Assembly: GCA_023445955.1 (NCBI GenBank)
Contig: JAEXJH010000226.1
Span: forward strand, 1 to 5,421
Length of the DNA: 5,421 nucleotides
DNA from: Pseudomonadota bacterium
GTDB lineage: Bacteria; Pseudomonadota; Alphaproteobacteria; Caulobacterales; Caulobacteraceae
Direction of reading: 5' to 3'
Under the pieces are notes generated by a model that saw only the letters and a list, made by a program, of their open reading frames with translations, did no database searches and was not told the DNA's origin. Both the position numbers and the translations under genes were made by a program. Below, one piece after another: positions 4,814-5,421 of the stretch (its first letter is position 1; each line of letters begins with the position of its first letter).

Positions 4814-4940
4814 TTTTCACAAGAAAACGCCCGCGTTCTCGTTTGCCGTTTTCCGAGGAAAACGCGCCCACGCCTGTCAGGCGGATTCCAGGGCGAAAAC
4901 GCCCTCACCGCCCGTCCGGAGACTTTCAAAGAAAAACGCC
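4814..4940. repeat. Recurring AAAACGC motif about every 36 bases
   Basis: GAAAACGC occurs at 4823-4830, 4858-4865 and 4895-4902. A fourth copy, AAAAACGCC, lies at 4932-4940 at the edge of the tonB terminator. Steps are 35, 37 and about 37 bases. Two copies are halves of palindromes: TTTTC-acaa-GAAAA (4814-4827) and GTTTTCC-ga-GGAAAAC (4848-4863). Sequence between copies is not conserved. The stretch lies between the tonB terminator and the tRNA-His promoter and has no credible gene. It may be regulatory (A-tracts or sites upstream of a stable-RNA promoter) or degenerate repeat sequence. Confidence 0.45.
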
Positions 4941-4970
4941 CCGGAGCCGAAACTCCGGGGCGCTTCTTTT
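4932..4970 (-). terminator. Intrinsic terminator of the TonB-family gene
   Basis: A perfect 10-bp stem (4937-4946 with 4953-4962) has a 6-base loop. On the minus strand it is followed by TTTTTC and further T's (4936 downward). It starts 30 bases after the tonB-family stop codon. The plus strand also has a T-rich tail (CTTCTTTTT, 4962-4970), so it may work in both directions. Confidence 0.88.
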
Positions 4971-4991
4971 TGGATCGCTTGCGTCCAGGCC

Positions 4992-5421
4992 CTATTGCGG
5001 GACTTGGAACACCAGCGGGACGGTCACCTGGCCACCGTCGACGGGAGCGCCGTCGAGGGTCTTCGGCTTCATCCGGAACAGGCGAGACAGCTTGATAGCC
5101 GCATCACCAAAGCCCATGTCGGCGGGCGTTTCCGAGACGACCGAGCAGCCTTCCAGCGTACCCTTGGCCGTCACCGAGCACGAGATCGTCGCGCGACCGC
5201 TGACTTCCATCCGCTGAGCACGGTCCGGGTAGTACCGGGCCATGTCATCGCCGGAAGGCCTGCGGGCCCAGTCCGGACGCGTGATGACCGACGCGCGGGC
5301 CGGCGGAGCCGTCGGCACCGGCGGTGCCTGCGAGATCACCGGCGGAGCCGTGGTCTCGACCCGCTTTTCAACGGGCGGGATCGGCAGCGGCGGCGGCGGC
5401 GTCACGTCCGGCGGCGGAGAC
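4992..5421 (-). CDS. TonB-family energy transducer, C-terminal part; 5' end outside window
   Basis: The frame is open from the right edge to the TAG at 4992-4994, giving 142 visible residues. The GTG at 5405 lies inside the Pro-rich region and is not the start, because codons before it (S-P-P-P-D) continue the same composition. Residues 1-45 are the Pro/Val/Ala-rich linker that spans the periplasm in TonB proteins. The cytoplasmic N-terminus and single membrane anchor should lie to the right of the window. Residues about 55-142 are a TonB C-terminal domain: RYYPDRAQRMEVSGRATISC, then GxLEGCSVVSETP, GFGDAAIKLSRLFRMKP, and a final VDGGQVTVPLVFQVPQ. This domain contacts the TonB box of outer-membrane receptors, coupling proton motive force from ExbB/ExbD to substrate uptake. 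Two cysteines (C81, C92) lie in adjacent strands. Which receptor it serves cannot be read; the organism may have several paralogues. It has its own terminator at 4932-4970. Confidence 0.9.
   Translation of the reverse strand, partial: SPPPDVTPPPPLPIPPVEKRVETTAPPVISQAPPVPTAPPARASVITRPDWARRPSGDDMARYYPDRAQRMEVSGRATISCSVTAKGTLEGCSVVSETPADMGFGDAAIKLSRLFRMKPKTLDGAPVDGGQVTVPLVFQVPQ

Noticed and set aside
4814..4940. CRISPR array, because of the near-36-base spacing
   Set aside because: Only 7-8 bases are shared between copies. A CRISPR repeat would be 23 bases or more and nearly identical, and no cas gene is nearby.
4766..5217. Plus-strand open frames over the repeat region and the tonB end
   Set aside because: They cross the tRNA promoter and tonB terminator and lie antisense to a clear TonB C-terminal domain. 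Their apparent internal similarity comes from the AAAACGC motif.

Overview
The window is high-GC DNA with the gene content of an alphaproteobacterium, most probably Caulobacteraceae (Caulobacter or Phenylobacterium-like). The strongest indicators are a tRNA-His(GUG) with no encoded G-1, a G1:U72 pair and an A73 discriminator, which is the alphaproteobacterial exception to the usual tRNA-His rule; a GGAAC-type (EcfG/SigT-like) stress promoter candidate; a UdgX with an N-terminal DUF4130 domain; and a TonB-family energy transducer. The assignment is inferred from content and was not tested by database search.

Layout, left to right. Bases 1-1219 (+) hold the 3' part of a two-domain DNA repair protein, DUF4130 fused to a UdgX-type uracil-DNA glycosylase. 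Its 5' end lies outside the window. It converges on a hemerythrin (HHE) protein (1266-1793, -), with an intrinsic terminator between them at 1221-1246. Upstream of the hemerythrin gene is a good GGAAC-N16-GGTT promoter candidate. Before that lies a small acidic, Q/N/D-rich reading frame (ATG at 2118, -) whose first 62 codons look like a conserved short protein. Its expected stop seems to be lost (CGA at 1930-1932), so the open frame formally runs to 1615, into the hemerythrin gene.

Bases 2179-4511 (-) hold a two-gene unit: a secreted YfiR-like protein followed, with a 4-base ATGA overlap, by a membrane-bound hybrid histidine kinase with a CHASE8-like periplasmic domain and a C-terminal receiver. 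In the known YfiR/YfiN pair, periplasmic YfiR represses a CHASE8 diguanylate cyclase. Here the same kind of input appears wired to a phosphorelay. Next comes tRNA-His (4676-4752, -) with its own promoter and a strong bidirectional terminator (4634-4663). An intergenic stretch follows with an AAAACGC motif recurring about every 36 bases. The last feature is the 3' part of a TonB-family gene (4992 to the right edge, -) with its terminator at 4932-4970.

From the right edge to 1221 everything reads on the minus strand. It falls into at least four transcription units: tonB; tRNA-His; yfiR-like plus kinase, possibly reading on into the small gene; and hemerythrin under its own stress-type promoter. 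No mobile element, CRISPR array or rRNA was seen.
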